A program made the translations under genes and the position numbers. Below the pieces are notes generated by a model. The model searched no databases. It was not told where the DNA came from and worked only from the letters and a program-made list of their open reading frames with translations. Of a DNA stretch of 64,000 nt, positions 34,101 through 46,188 are shown in pieces. Position 1 is the first letter of the stretch; the number at the start of each line of letters is the position of its first letter. Source of the stretch: Dactylorhiza incarnata (Eukaryota > Streptophyta > Magnoliopsida > Asparagales > Orchidaceae); contig JAWHQI010000716.1 of the NCBI GenBank assembly GCA_033032865.1, positions 62,001-126,000 on the forward strand. Direction: 5' to 3'.

Positions 34101-34413
34101 CTAGGAAGATCGGATGTCTAGAAAATTCTACATATGGATCTAGTTATCTAAGCTACCGCGGTGCTAGCGTCTCGATGATACCCTCTCGACACATCGCTTT
34201 CGATGATATTATCTCATCGATACAACGAAGCTTCCCGTCAATAAAGCTACCACGCCGCGCTAGCATCTCTACGACAACTACTCGACGAACCTTCTCGACG
34301 TACCTACTCGATGAACCTTCTCGACGCACCTGCTACAGCCATCGGTAGCACCTACTGCTCCGAGCTAGCAACAGGGCGCCCGCTTTCATAACATTGTGAA
34401 AATTGGGGTGTTA
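31171..34413 (-). repeat. Element 4 5' LTR, interrupted by a solo LTR
   Basis: The inner edge TGTAACACC is at 31171 and the outer edge GGGGTGTTATA at 34413 (expected TGTTACA). Without the 1183-bp insertion at 32247-33429 the LTR is about 2.05 kb. It includes a 26-base G run (31496-31521) and a CTCGACG/TCGATGA cluster (34170-34330). Small frames within it have no recognisable content. Confidence 0.75.
32247..33429 (-). repeat. Solo LTR, copia family X, TSD GCCTT
   Basis: Starts TGTTGGCTCTTGAGGCGC and ends TTCCAACA, matching the LTR ends of elements 6 and 7. Perfect 5-bp target duplications GCCTT flank it (32242-32246 and 33430-33434). No PBS, PPT or interior, so it is a recombination product. 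Reads on the minus strand. Confidence 0.92.
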
Positions 34414-35281
34414 TAATATGTATGCAAATGATGTTGGTTGGGTTCACCCAGAGGCTCCCCACAATCGCCTAAATAATCGAGCATGAGGCTATCATAACAT
34501 CAATTCATAACATCACAAACATGGGTACTCAAGACCACACACTTCATGCACTCAAGGCATGTTTTTGTTGTACTCTCTCTTGAGTACCAACACTACCCTA
34601 TTAGTCAAACTTAGGTAGAAAATGAGTTTTTGCCGGTCTAGGCTAACATATCTTCCATAACCTATCCCATGATCAAACAGTGTACATGAGGTTAAAACCT
34701 CGCACCAATTTGCATGGAACGGGTTCAGATCATCTTTGCCTGTGCTCAAGTCATTGTGATCAACTAGCATGATGCGGGTATGGCTTCACCTCAACCCGTA
34801 AGTGTTTAACACATACTAGTGCTACCAAAATATCTAGTCACACACCTAATCCATACAAGAGGACTTAGGTTTCACAAGCACAATCTACGTAGGAGGTCCA
34901 AGTCAACTCAACTACGAATTTGTGGTGAAGGTTTGCGTTCAACTACAACACAATCGTGGGGCTTTCGTTATGTACGCAAAGAGACACCTTAATCTCAAGT
35001 CCCATAACACGATGATGCATTTCACGGAGTCATTCTCCGAAACGCATACTAGGCTTAACCTGAATGTAACTTCAAAATCAAGCATCACTGATCTGGGCCA
35101 ACGACCACGGGTACGCTTCACACACAATGCATAAATCCACACTCTTACTGTATTTTTATATGCAACATATATGTCGGGGATGAACACAAGATACCGCCAA
35201 TGGTAACTCCCACAGTGCGGTGTTTGCAATATGCTATAGATTTTCTTATAAATCCTTACCATTGGGAAATGGGGTGTTACA
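34414..35281 (-). repeat. Relic gypsy LTR fragment
   Basis: Ends GGGGTGTTACA like element 4's LTR. It shows weak block similarity to 31828-31960 (GTATGCAAA, TTCACCCA, GGGTACTCA). The part corresponding to the inner LTR is missing on the left, consistent with element 4 having inserted into it. Confidence 0.55.
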
Positions 35282-35449
35282 GATAATAATATTTATGAAT
35301 GCGTCTAGTGACTAAAATTATAGAGTTATAAAATGATTAAAACTATGACACATAAATGATTATAACCTAACCAAACCACATAGAACCGCACCGAACCATT
35401 TGTGTCAAATTGGTTTTAGTTCTTGTTGAACCGGAACCTTTGCCACGAC
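35282..35449. other. Unassigned 168 bp
   Basis: AT-rich, with CCGAACCATTTGTG and GAACCGGAACC blocks. No gene or repeat boundary recognised. Confidence 0.4.
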
Positions 35450-36167
35450 TGTTGGAACCAAGAAAATCATAGTTCCAAATGTTTGGACCAAGGTGTAGCC
35501 CAAGGCTACTGATCCGGCGGCCGAACGCCACAGATATGATGGTTAGAACAAGAGAGAGAACATAACTTCCTATAAATTTGACCCAAGTGCTACAACAGGG
35601 AGGTCCTACCAGGTACTCGGAAGTTGAAATGAGCTGATGAGTTAGGTACAAGGAAGACACAAATCAAAAAGTAGAGAGCTTACGAGGGGATTCAAAAGTG
35701 TCATCCTGGTACCCATGTGGTCTTATTTATAGACAAATCCTGAAGGGGGTGGGGGGTGGGGGGGGGGGATATTGATGTGAGAATAGTCTCCCCTGCTAGG
35801 TGCCTAACTTGCGGCTTTAGAAATATGCTCACCCACTCTTTGACTTTTGGAGGCTACTTGCCTATGGTGAGTGGCGAACTACGGGGTGTGTTCTACTAAT
35901 GACAAGGTGTGAGGGAAGCCCACCTATATGGCGAGTAACAAGTAACATTTTCCGTTTGGCTAGGGTTGTTCCTTATCTTTGACGTTGACATGTTCTGCTT
36001 ATGTGTCCTAAATGGGCCCACCCTCGAAGAATACAGGTCATACACAATCCCCGCTCTTTGCGAGTTCTTAGAGAGATCAAAAAGATATATCCAACATATT
36101 ATTTGGCGAGATGCCTCGGTGAGGAACCAACCTCGCCTGGAGCTACCTTTCGAGTTTCTTCAATGCC

Positions 36168-36175
36168 TATAAATA
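36168..36175 (+). promoter_or_regulatory. TATA box of element 9
   Basis: TATAAATA, immediately followed by 17 G (36176-36192). The homologous site at 56753-56760 has TATAAATA without the G run. Confidence 0.65.
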
Positions 36176-36230
36176 GGGGGGGGGGGGGGGGGTCCTCTCT
36201 TTGTGATGCCCTTTTCAGAACTCACTTGAG

Positions 36231-36518
36231 ATGCAGGTTAATCTGGAGGAACTCGCTGTAAGGACTGCCAACCTTCTGAGCATGCTGAATAAATGTCCCC
36301 CGGGACATCGCCAATTTGGCGATAAAGCCCGAAAACAAAAGAAGGCAAAAATTTCAACTGAAAAGCCTGAAGAGCGAGTTTATGAAGCAAACAAGCCTCA
36401 GGATGGAGGGGAACCGATTATCTCGGAGGTAGCGCAAATGGACCAGGACCAGGCAGGCCTAGGCGATATGTGTGAGCACCCAGCCGATGAGATTCCCGAC
36501 TCCCTCGCACCTGAGTGA
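36231..36518 (+). CDS. Short ORF of element 9, unknown function
   Basis: 95 codons: MQVNLEELAVRTANLLSML, then a Lys-rich patch (KARKQKKAKIS) and an acidic C-terminus. It corresponds in position to the ORF at 56834 (MPLSEEAQARLDAARAN). In this copy the MPFSE start at 36208 runs into a stop after seven codons, so the original start may be upstream. A possible intron follows: GTAAGGAC at 36574 and TTTCTTTTCACAG ending at 36654. No domain recognised. Confidence 0.35.
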   Translation: MQVNLEELAVRTANLLSMLNKCPPGHRQFGDKARKQKKAKISTEKPEERVYEANKPQDGGEPIISEVAQMDQDQAGLGDMCEHPADEIPDSLAPE

Positions 36519-37340
36519 AACCCGCGAGAATTCTAGGCGAGAACCAAGATAGGGTTAAACCTGAGCCCACCGCAAGGTAAGGACATTTTTCTTTTATGAC
36601 TCGCTACTGGAGAAGGTTCCAATTACCAATGTTAATCCTTATTTCTTTTCACAGTATCATCGATGAGCGAGATTCCAATCGAGCCGAGCTTGCCCCCACT
36701 TGCCAACACAAAATTGAATGTCTCTCCTATGTGATTAGTCTCACTAGTCATGGCGTTATCTGTATTCGGCGGTGAGGGTACCCGTTCTCCATAGGACTCA
36801 TCAGGCAGCGTGAAAGGTGTCTCCTTAAAATCAAAGTGGACCGACCCTCCTTCGACAACTACGACGGGTAACATGGCATCCTTGGCCACGATTTTGCTAC
36901 CTCTGCCGCCTCCTGGACCAGCGAGTATACAACCCTCCTCGGTGGCCACTCATGATCTTCCTCCTCCAGCGGCTTCTCTTGGTAGAGGCGATGAGTGATC
37001 ATCCATGCTCACTCACATTATTAGTAGGGGTTCTCAAAGGTCTCTTGATCGGGGAAAGGATCCCATGAATCCGGCCATAGAGCATCACTTTGGCAAACTG
37101 GGACCTTGTGAATACAGTCCCCTTTGCCAAATTGAACTTATCGCAGGTGCCGGTCCGGGGACCACAGGGGTTTGCCTCTTCGAACTCTATTGCCCCGTCG
37201 ATCTCCATAACCTCGCCGAACTCCACCACCTCGTAGGACGTTGCCACCTCGTCAAACACTGCCACCTCGCCGAACATCGACACCTCGTCGAATGTTGACA
37301 CCTTTCCGCAAACCACCACTTTGCTCCGAGCAGAGTCCAC

Positions 37341-40062
37341 TGTTGGAACATGCTTTCCACATCTCTTGGTTTGAGAATAACAAATCTCATTATATTTGAT
37401 CATACTTGCCATGCGTTTATAATGTGCAGGAACTTCAGCTCTCAAGCCCCTATGAGTACAAAAAAGAAAGTTGATGACCCTCTATCATTATGACACTCTA
37501 TTTGTTATCGCAGCACGCTAACGGTACCACTGGTGGTATCTTCTGCATACTTGGAAACATCGTCGTGAAGGAAATATCGTCGAGAAAGGAATGTCGATGG
37601 GACTCAAATATAGCAAGTATTACCGCGGCGCATTAATGCTAACACCCGGTGGTTACTTATGGAAGCCCCACCATCTCGCTCTTGATTGAGGAGCAAAAGA
37701 GAAAGGAGATCTGCCGGCTAGGAAAACTATAACACTAACACGGCGCGTTAGCATTACCGCGGAGTGGTAGGAGAAGCTGTCAAATTTGGAGCAAGAATGT
37801 TGCCTAAGATGACTCAATCCGTGTGCCAGCCTATTACCTAAAGTGGATACAGCCTAGCGGTAGCACTACCGCTGACGCTATAATCCGAGCATATTTAAAG
37901 AGCGGTCCTCCTCCTTTAAGCGGTACTGATATACGAAGAATAGAAAACTACAACTCTTGAACTTTCATGAGAGCCTCCTCCTAGCAGCCAAGAGAACTCC
38001 ATCAATGCTCATGAATGCTTAGAACTTGAAGACAGATTGATCATGCATACATCATCGTCAAGTTCAATCTTTGAGGGAGTGTTTTGATGTAATAATCTTT
38101 ATTGATTGTATCTCTTATTTTCATCTGTAGAGAAATTCGCCCATGTTGGCGACTAGGGCCCTGCAAGAACTAGGGAGAATTTGCCGCGTGGGTGTGGCGA
38201 CTAGGTCTTAGGATTATGAAAGTGGAGGTCAGATCTTAAGTTACTCTAGAGGGGGGGGGGGTGAATAGAGTATTAAAACTTTTTGTTTAGTTTTATAGCG
38301 GAATTTAAAATACTGTTAAGTATATGTGTAATCAGTGAGAGTTAAAAATAAAGACAGAAACAGTAAAAAGAAAATCCCACATCACAAGCACAGAAGAATA
38401 AGCAAGCACAGAAGACACAAGGAGCTATAGTAGTTCCCCAAAAAATCTGGGTACGTCTACTCATCTACCACCCTTGGTAGGAATCCACTAGGTGGGTTGA
38501 TCAGGTGCCCTAGCACCAAGGGGTTTTTGATAAGGTGTCCACACACCAATAAGCTTTTGATAAGGTGCTTAAAAACCACACAAGGATTTTTTGATAAGGT
38601 GTCTTGCCACCACAGTGTAAACTTTTGAAGGGAGAATTAACCCTGTACAAGATGAGATAAAGAGGTTTACGGTGTTCTTCTCTGTCAGTGATCTGAGAGA
38701 AGACAAGATGGTGTTGAAGCTGAAAGCTCCCCCTGTCTGATGAAAGATGATGATAGTTTGTGGACAGAGCTTTCTCTAACACAAGTCTTTTGTAGCAGAT
38801 TATTTGGAAGAAAATGAATCTTCAGATTGTTGTTGCTCTTTGAAAGACTTTGACTTGCAGCAGTTCTGAGAGGTTGAGTGTTGTTCTCAGAATGATGAGG
38901 GTGCTGCCTTGAGTAAGAAGAAGGATGGGAAAAAATGAATAATGTTCTGTCCTTCTTCTTCTTTCTCTAATACTTCTCTTTGTTCTTCTTGTTCTGTAAA
39001 AATCAGAGAGATTGAGAGAAATTTTTGAATGTATCTCTATGCTCTATCTCAAGGAGAAAATAGACTCCTGTATCTTTTATTATTTCTTCTCTGATGACTT
39101 GTGTTCTTTTTCAAATTCAAATCATCTGCTTTTAAGAGATATATTATTCTGACTTAAATCCTTCTTGGAACTGTGCAGCCACCCAAAGCAGTTTTGGCAG
39201 GTCCTTTCAATTCCTTTTGTCGTGAAAGATGCCTTGACATTAAATGTCAACGACTATTCTTTTTCTTGGAATAGAAAGAATATAAGGATATAATAAATAA
39301 GAAAGATATCCTTACATAGCTGACTGAATACGTCCAAAAAGAAATAAATATATCCGTTATTCTGTTGATTTGTGTTCAGAGAACTGATATCCAACTGAAT
39401 ATATTAATTTGAGCTTCAGAAAGATATTTGTCGAGCGCTGGCTGGAATTCGTCGAGCGCTGCTAGCCATTTGTCGAGCGCTGAAACTGGCTATAATTCTT
39501 TAGTCTGCTGAAAACAATTTGTCGGACGAAGCTGGTCATTCGTCGAACGCCACTCGTTATTTGTCGAGCTTGAATTTTCCTAAGTTCTGACTAATCTAAT
39601 CAGCCTAAAAACTTGACCCTAAGACTATACAATGGGGTTAATACAGATCCTAATCAACATATAGTGATCCTAGCCCAAATCAGTAATAGGGTTGTTTCAA
39701 CAGATTAGATCTAGGGGGTGCTCGAGGCCTTTCTAGGGATTGAGAGGCTAGAGAGGCTTCTGGCCGTATCTGGGGATAGATCGACTAAAGCCAACCGATT
39801 CTTAGGGAGAAAAGTCGGTATAAAAAACAATAAGAGTTTTCATATTATTTGCCTTGATTTCTAGTGTGATAGAAATCTATTTTTGTAATCAATTTTATAA
39901 ATGATAATCATTTCTTTACTTGTTCAATAAAATTGATTTGATTTCTAACACTTTACTTTTGATTTAATCTATTTCTAATAAACTATCAAAAGTTTTCCAT
40001 TAAACCTAAAAGTTTTTTAAAACCCTTATTCACCCCCTCTAAGGGCGCCTACAGATCAAACA
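37341..40062 (+). repeat. Element 7 5' LTR, interrupted by a solo LTR
   Basis: TGTTGGAACATG start and AGATCAAACA end. Native sequence is 37341-38211 and 39708-40062. The end CACCCCCTCTAAGGGCGCC is the reverse complement of the element 6 and solo X LTR ends. The block GATCTAGGGGGTGCTCGAGG (39707-39726) also matches element 6's LTR in inverse orientation. Confidence 0.88.
38217..39702 (-). repeat. Solo LTR, copia family Y, TSD GATTA
   Basis: Minus-strand start TGTTGAAACAACCC. 1486 bp. Perfect target duplications GATTA at 38212-38216 and 39703-39707. Contains an 11-base G run at its inner end and a TTTGTCGAGCGCTG/TTCGTCGAACGCC cluster (39425-39570). No interior sequence. Confidence 0.92.
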
Positions 40063-40064
40063 AG

Positions 40065-40077
40065 TGGTATCAGAGCC
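40065..40077 (+). promoter_or_regulatory. Element 7 primer-binding site, initiator tRNA-Met
   Basis: TGGTATCAGAGCC, two bases inside the LTR end at 40062. Perfect match to the usual plant initiator-Met PBS. Confidence 0.92.
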
Positions 40078-40111
40078 AGATTATTCCAAAACGGTCTAAC
40101 AACCAGGAATA

Positions 40112-41643
40112 ATGTCGCTTCATGATCTCGTTTTTATTAGAGGGGATGAAATTTTATATAATGAAAAATCATTAACACCGCCTTTATTTGAAGGTAAAAA
40201 TTATAAAGGGTGGAAAATATTAATGAAAAAATTTCTTAAGTCTTTTGATATCAAAGTTTGGGATATTACAATTAGAGAGCCCCCAAGAGTGTTGAATCGA
40301 GAAGAGTGTATTTTAAATTCTAAAGCCATAAATAATTTATTTTGTGCAATTTCAAAAGATATTTTTAAACTTGTTTATTGCTTTCCTATTGCTTATAAAA
40401 TTTGGAATTTCCTTGATGAAATTTACAATTTTCCCAATATAGGTATGGATCAAGCGCAATAATTGGAGAACTTGTAAGCTTGCTTAAGTATTCGAGAAAG
40501 CTACTCTCTTGATGGATCCATGGAATGCACATCAAACGGAAGGGAAGATGGCAAATCATCAATGGAAGAGGAAGATGAAGATGTCAAAGGAACTTTATGT
40601 TCAAATCTTGCCTCATCCAAAAGCGCTATAAGGAAATCAAATTCCTTTCTTGTTTGTAACTCTATTTATACATTACATTTGCTACAAATTGCTAAACGTA
40701 ACCTTAAGAAATTGAAAAAATACTAATTGCAAATTGCGTTTAGAAAATAAAAGTTTTAAAGCAAAAGTTAATGTAGAATCAAATTTTGATGTATCTAGTT
40801 TTCCCCATGGTACTTTAGTTGAAAATACTACACCTTGTATGCAATATAATGAATTAAAAGAAAAATACAAGGAACTTGAAAAGGAGTGTATTTTTGTAAA
40901 AGAACAAAATGAAAGATTGTGTTTAGAAAATTCATCTTTGAAAAGTGATTGTGCTATGTGCAAAAATTATAAAATTGAAATTAAAGAGATGGATGAAACG
41001 TTTGAAGAATTAAGAAATAATTATAAAACTCATATTGATTCTATTGTTACCACTCTTAAAAATAGCACAATCTCTTATATTAAAGCTAGACATAATTTCA
41101 AAATTAAGAATAATGAATTGGAAACTAAAGTCAACTTGCTTAAGAAAATTATTAGGAAAAATTCTCAAAACATACATACACAAGATCAAGCAAAATCCAA
41201 AAGCAAGTTGAATATGAATTTTCATAATTTGACTAAGTCAAACAAATGAAACAAAAAAACATCAAAAGCATGTAAAGGAAATTCCAAAATACTATCATCA
41301 TTATCATTTACAATATCAATCTTCTCCCATCATAAAATTAAATGTTCGCAAATTTTCTATGAAAAATATTTTTAAAAATCATCATAATTATAAGCCTCAA
41401 GATAAAAATATTCACAATGGAAATTTGATGCATAAAAATAATATTATACAAAATTATGAATGGAGGCCCAAAATTAAAGATGAAACACTAACTCCACTTG
41501 AAAGGGCCCATTCATCACTATCTCCTAAAAAACCACACGATGTATTTGTGTACCAAAAGGAACGATCCCACTTGGTAATATTTGGATACCTAAATCTCTT
41601 ATTCATTAGTATCCAAAATTTGCATGAAGTAGAAATAAATTGA
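40112..41643 (+). pseudogene. Element 7 gag-like protein, broken into pieces
   Basis: ATG at 40112 (MSLHDLVFIRG) lies 35 bases after the PBS. PPLFEGKNYKGWKILM is the hallmark of the copia gag N-terminus. The first 116 codons end with a stop at 40462. Later frames at 40520-40726, 40734-41249 and 41359-41643 encode a coiled-coil-rich middle (CEEC-poor, many KEL/EKE heptads, LKEKYKELEKECIFVKEQNERLCLENSSL in pieces) and a tail WRPKIKDETLTPLERAHSSLSPKK. It is collinear with element 6's gag. No zinc knuckle and no protease follow. Confidence 0.8.
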
Positions 41644-42805
41644 CAATGAAATACCAATACTCTACTTCATGATATACTTAATTTCCTTTTTGTTTTTGTT
41701 TATTTTTGTCTTTTTCTTAAGCCAACATGCTATGGTCGCTTTATATAACTTATGATATGACTTTCACACTCTAAGTCTAAATTCTTTAATAAATCAAATC
41801 GAATGAAATTGAATAAAAAGTCATATTATTTTCAAGTGGCCTATCTATTCCTTAGTTTCTATGCATTTTAAATCCATTACCCAAAATTGTTCTATACTAT
41901 CATTACATATTGAATACTTAATTTCTTAAGTGATCTTTACAAAGATAATGAAATCTTCTTGGATTTAAAATAGGCTATTTAGGGGTTTTGGTTAAAATAT
42001 AAAATACGCAACTTTGTTTATTTGTTTGATTTCATTTCTGCATTTGATAGCCCATATCATATAAAATCATATTCAAGAGAAATCGGAATTGAATAATCTC
42101 AAAACCCATGTTTTTTTGATGAAATATCAAATCTCAGTTTTCTACCGCCTAGCGCTAACTCTATCATCGACGGTATCTATATTTTCTGAAATATTCTTAT
42201 TTTTCTCAAAGTTACTTCTTTCTGAAAAATATATTACTGCTTTAAGTATCATTCTCTTCTACTTCAAAAAAACCTTTATATGTTCTGGTCATGTTCACAA
42301 AAAATCAAAAATAAAGAAAAATTGCAAAAAATATTCCAAATGAACAATAACATCTTCACAATTAATCCTTCACTATAAATAATTAAAATACATATGAATA
42401 ATTTATCATATGGTGAAGTTAAAGATAATTTATTTATCTCATGTTTAAATTTTCAAATCATCATAATAATTAATGATCTTATAAAAATTCTCATAATAAA
42501 TATAATTGGAATAGATTCCATTATTTTCATAACTTACCTTACGTATGAATTATGTCTTGTCATTACATGTATCTCATTCTTGTCTAGACCTTTGTATCAA
42601 CCTTATACTTATTGAAAATAACTCACAAAGTTAAATTACGTCATTCTAGGTCTACAAACAATTAGGTTGAAACTCCATGTTGAATACATGCAAATCAATT
42701 ATATGTTTGTAATCTTTACATAACATTATATTTTGTTACCATAACTTTTCATTCTAGCATCGTCTCTTACTCTACATAGGAATCAATGTCTATGCTAGTT
42801 ATATC
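41644..42805 (+). other. Element 7 non-coding interior, left part
   Basis: AT-rich, no gene. At 42138-42170 a GC-rich block (ACCGCCTAGCGCTAACTC) stands out. A TACTTCATGATATAC block at 41669-41683 is matched in element 6 (complement near 47775-47795). Ends with the target copy ATATC (42801-42805). Confidence 0.6.
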
Positions 42806-44349
42806 TGTTGGATCTGTAGGCGCCCATAGAGGGGGGGGGGGGGTGAATAAGGGTTTTAAAAACTTTAATAGAAAAACTTTTGATATTTTGTTCGAAGTAA
42901 TGTTAAATCAAAAGTAAAGAGATAATGGAATTAGAAATGAAATCAATTTTATTATACAAGAAAAGACATAATTATCATTTATAAAATTGATTACAAAATC
43001 TGATTTCAATGACGCTAGAAATCAAAGCGAATAATATGAAAAACCCTTTTTGTTTTCTATACCGACTCGTATCCCCATGAACCGGTTGACTTTAGCCGAT
43101 CTCTCCCCAGATACGGCCTCAAGCCGCTTTAGCCAATCTATCACTAGAAAGGCCTCGAGCACCCCTAGATCTACTCCCTTGACCCAGTCGCCAACACGAG
43201 GCGAATTCCTCCCTAAGTCCTACTTAGACCTAGTCGCCGTGTGGCGAATTCATGTACCGATTACAATGATAAAATATAAGCGTTACAAGATAAGATAATG
43301 GAAAAAACTCCGCTCTAAGTAGAACCCTTGATGTAGATGTCGTTTCGCTTGCAAAGGTTTGATAGTTGTGGCTTGAGAGTCTTCCTCTTTGATGTTCTTG
43401 AGATCCTTGGATGTCTCCAATTGATTAGAGATTGTTGCAGCGAGAACACTCCATGTGTATGTTGAGAGAAGGCTTCTTGATCACCGTTTTGATAGCCTTC
43501 AATCCTTGCGCATGATTTTCTTTTGATCTCCTCTGAAGAACTCTCTCTTATTATGAGTGGGAAACACCCCTCACTTTTCTCTAGACGGCTAGGGCTTTCA
43601 GCCCTCGAAAAGTTCGTCCAAATCCGTCAAGGGAAACTCATTTTTGGGCTATTTTAAATAGAGGTTTGCTGTCTAGGAAAGCTAGCGCTGACGGTAGTGC
43701 TATAGCGTGGCGGTAACAGCAGTGAGCAGTTTCCTTCCTTCTATTCTCATCAATTTCGTGGGTTTGGCTTCTTTCTTTGGAAATACATTATTCCCCATGA
43801 GAATATGATATATTCTTACCTTCATAATGATATTGCATGGTCCTTTTGGTTTCTTAATTAAATCTTGATTGATTGGAGTTTCCAAATCTTGATTAATCAA
43901 ATCTTGATTGATTGGAGTTTCCAATTCTTGATTGATTGGTTTCATAATGATATGGCATACTCTTGATTGATTATTCCTTCCTGCGAGATCACCTTCCTAA
44001 TTTGCTCCTCAATCAGCATCATGATGGCGGGACATCCAAAAGTTACTGCCGTGCGTTACTGTCGAACGCAGTTTTCATTTCATCGAGCTCCAGTTCGTCG
44101 TACGCAACTTTCATTTCGTCGAACGCCAGCTTGCATCTCAGCGGTTTCCCTTCTCAGCGGTTTCTTCTTAGCGGCTCGTTAATGCTAGAGCCAGCGGTAG
44201 AGTTAACGCAGCGCGGTAGCAACAACACACAACACCATGGAGATATGAAAGTTCAGAATCCTGCATACTATAAACACAAAATAAGTATGATCAAATACAA
44301 TAGGATTTCTTATTGTCAAACCAAGAGATGCGAAAAGCATGTTCCAACA
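42806..44349 (-). repeat. Element 6 3' LTR
   Basis: 1544 bp, TGTTGGAACATG to GATCCAACA on the minus strand. It contains a 12-base G run near 42831. It lacks about 360 bp present in the other LTR (50640-50995), from between short GTCG-containing repeats. Confidence 0.92.
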
Positions 44350-44365
44350 AACTCCCCCTTTTGAT
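44350..44365 (-). promoter_or_regulatory. Element 6 polypurine tract
   Basis: Minus strand AAAAGGGGGAGTT just before the LTR start TGTTGGAACATG. Identical motif at 55847-55859 in element 7. Confidence 0.88.
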
Positions 44366-44965
44366 AATAACAAATCCCCTTAGAAAGAAATAATGCAATT
44401 GATAGGAGTTTATGTTTATAATAGAGATAAGCATGAAATTTGAGACATGTGCATATGCTCCCCCTAAATGAATTCTCCCCCTAAGTGAATGCTCCCCCTA
44501 CAACAAAACTTCCTATGAACTTGACTCCCCAAAACATGTTAATTTCTTTCAAATTTATTCTTCCCCTTTTGGTATTATCAAAAGAGGGTGGAGAGGTAGT
44601 CCAACAAAAAGTGCAATAACTGTGTAGAGAGGGAATGATCATGATAAAGAGTGAAACGCAAAAAAATATAATAGATAGGAGAGAGTAAACAAGGAATGTG
44701 AAGAAATAGTCATAAAGAAACCACTTGTTGGGAAAATGTATTCATGATTGAGGGTACAAGTAGTAAAGATGTGGAAAGCATGACGAAATATTTTTAGAAG
44801 TGAACATCTATAGAGGAATTGTGAAGCATAGTAAATGATTAAGAATTTTAGACATAACAAAATAGATGTTGTAGCATTTTAAGTACACAAAGGATTTTGT
44901 TTTATAAACGTTTTAAGCATAAAAAGTAATGATTTCCAAGTAACCAATCTACCCAGACAATATGT

Positions 44966-45196
44966 CTACACCCTAGCCCCGTACTAAGTGACGGATGGGC
45001 ATGAGGAGCTCCATACATGTCTTAGGTTGGGGTGTTAGTCCCTTATGCAAACACTAGACAAAACTTAACCTAGCACTCTTTCCCCCCAGTGCCTCGCAAG
45101 GCCCCACTAGAACCCTCCCCGGTTAAGGACAAGACATGACTAGAGATAAGGTTATCTAATATCTACAACCCTACGCCCCCGCTATGGTGAGATATG
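44966..45196 (-). repeat. ~230-bp block shared by elements 6 and 7, copy in element 6
   Basis: Complement of 51464-51690 with scattered changes. Shared landmarks: TAGCCCCGTACTAAGTGA, TAGGTTGGGGTGTTA, CCTCGCAAGGCCCCACTAGA and GACAAGACATGACT. GC content is well above the surrounding AT-rich interior. No ORF. Confidence 0.8.
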
Positions 45197-45948
45197 AAGT
45201 CATGGATAATAATTATTGGAAATATTTAAGGGTTTTAAATCTAATGATGAGTTCATAGCTTATGGATTTATATTTTTATTTGAATTACTAAACAAACAAC
45301 TCACATAGCTATTTTGAAATTCCTTAATGAATCAGAGTTTTAGCATTACAATATTTTCATGTTGAGAGCAACCAATATAAATTTTACCAAGCAAGTCTAC
45401 CATTTGTAAAAAAAGGAATTTTGATATTTAAGACTTTGATATTAGCATGAAAGCGCAAGGTAAAAATATATGGTGATGATGATGCGGAAGACTTATAGAA
45501 ATACAAGAAAACATCTTTTTATAAACATGACGATTCATAAGAAGATATATGAGTTAAATTTCAAAAATGAAGATGTTTTTGTAAATCATTTTGCATTTAA
45601 TATCTTTAATTTTGACAATAAAGTAACCAAGCAAGAAATAATGTTTTCAAAGAGAAATTACTACAACGTTATATTAATTCACAAATTCAAAACATACAAA
45701 ACATTGTAGAGATCATGCTAGGTTATCTAGTGCATTTCATAAATAAAGAGTAGTATAGAATTTGCATTAGGATCCAATACTCATGAGAAGAAGTGTTATG
45801 GAAGATAATGATGTGCACATAAGTGTATTTTGAGTAGAGTAAACAAATGTTTTAATCAAAATACAAGAATATGTAAAGTAAAGAGCACAATAAAACATAA
45901 ATAATTTTACTTCCACACACTTCAATGCACAAAAAAAATGTAAAACTA

Positions 45949-46009
45949 CCAAGGTGCTTTGCACACACAATGCTCATTAAGACTTATTAGGGTGCAAAGT
46001 AGTGCTTGG
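45949..46009 (-). ncRNA. Candidate structured element, hairpin unit 1 (element 6)
   Basis: Outer arms CCAAG/CTTGG, inner arms CTTTGCAC (45957-45964) and GTGCAAAG (45992-45999), loop of 27 bases. It is 61 bases long and nearly identical to 54812-54872 on the opposite strand, where the one stem change gives a G-U pair. Located in the non-coding interior. RNA status is inference from structure conservation. Confidence 0.5.
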
Positions 46010-46127
46010 GGGATCACATATTTTATTTTATTTGAATATTGAAACTAGTGATCCGGTGTACTTAAGAGTAAGTGGTTTTTATTTTGAAAGAAAGATAAGG
46101 TTTGCACAAGACACTTTACTATTCTTT

Positions 46128-46188
46128 CCACGGTGCTCAACCTCACAACGCTTATTAAGACTTATCAGGAGGTTCAAGTAGTGCTTGG
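46128..46188 (-). ncRNA. Candidate structured element, hairpin unit 2 (element 6)
   Basis: Same loop and flanks as unit 1 (AAGACTTAT, GTAGTGCTTGG), but inner arms AACCTC (46139-46144) and GAGGTT (46169-46174). The arms differ from unit 1 on both sides while staying complementary. Counterpart in element 7 at 54653-54710. Confidence 0.5.

Larger units (their letters stand above)
23939..34413 (-). mobile_element. Element 4: decayed chromovirus-like Ty3/gypsy element, 3' part outside the window
   Basis: Minus-strand order: 5' LTR 34413-31171, PBS, leader, gag, protease, RT, RNase H, then interruption by element 3 before the integrase. The remaining integrase and 3' LTR should lie beyond elements 1-3. 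The 5' region has been duplicated and invaded by a SIRE-like element (27386-30337), and the LTR holds a solo copia LTR. Frames change at least five times across gag-pol. Confidence 0.85.
35450..37340 (+). mobile_element. Element 9: unclassified element related to 55929-57480
   Basis: Starts TGTTGGAACC, as the region at 55929 does (TGTTGGAACT). Both share CACAATC(C/T)CCGCTCTTTGCGA, then TATAAATA, then ATGCCC(C/T)TTTCAGAA about 30-80 bases later. A short ORF follows. There is a 17-base G run directly after the TATA box. The right end is cut at 37341 by element 7. I could not find a PBS or classify it; a Tat-like LTR element is one possibility. Confidence 0.5.
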
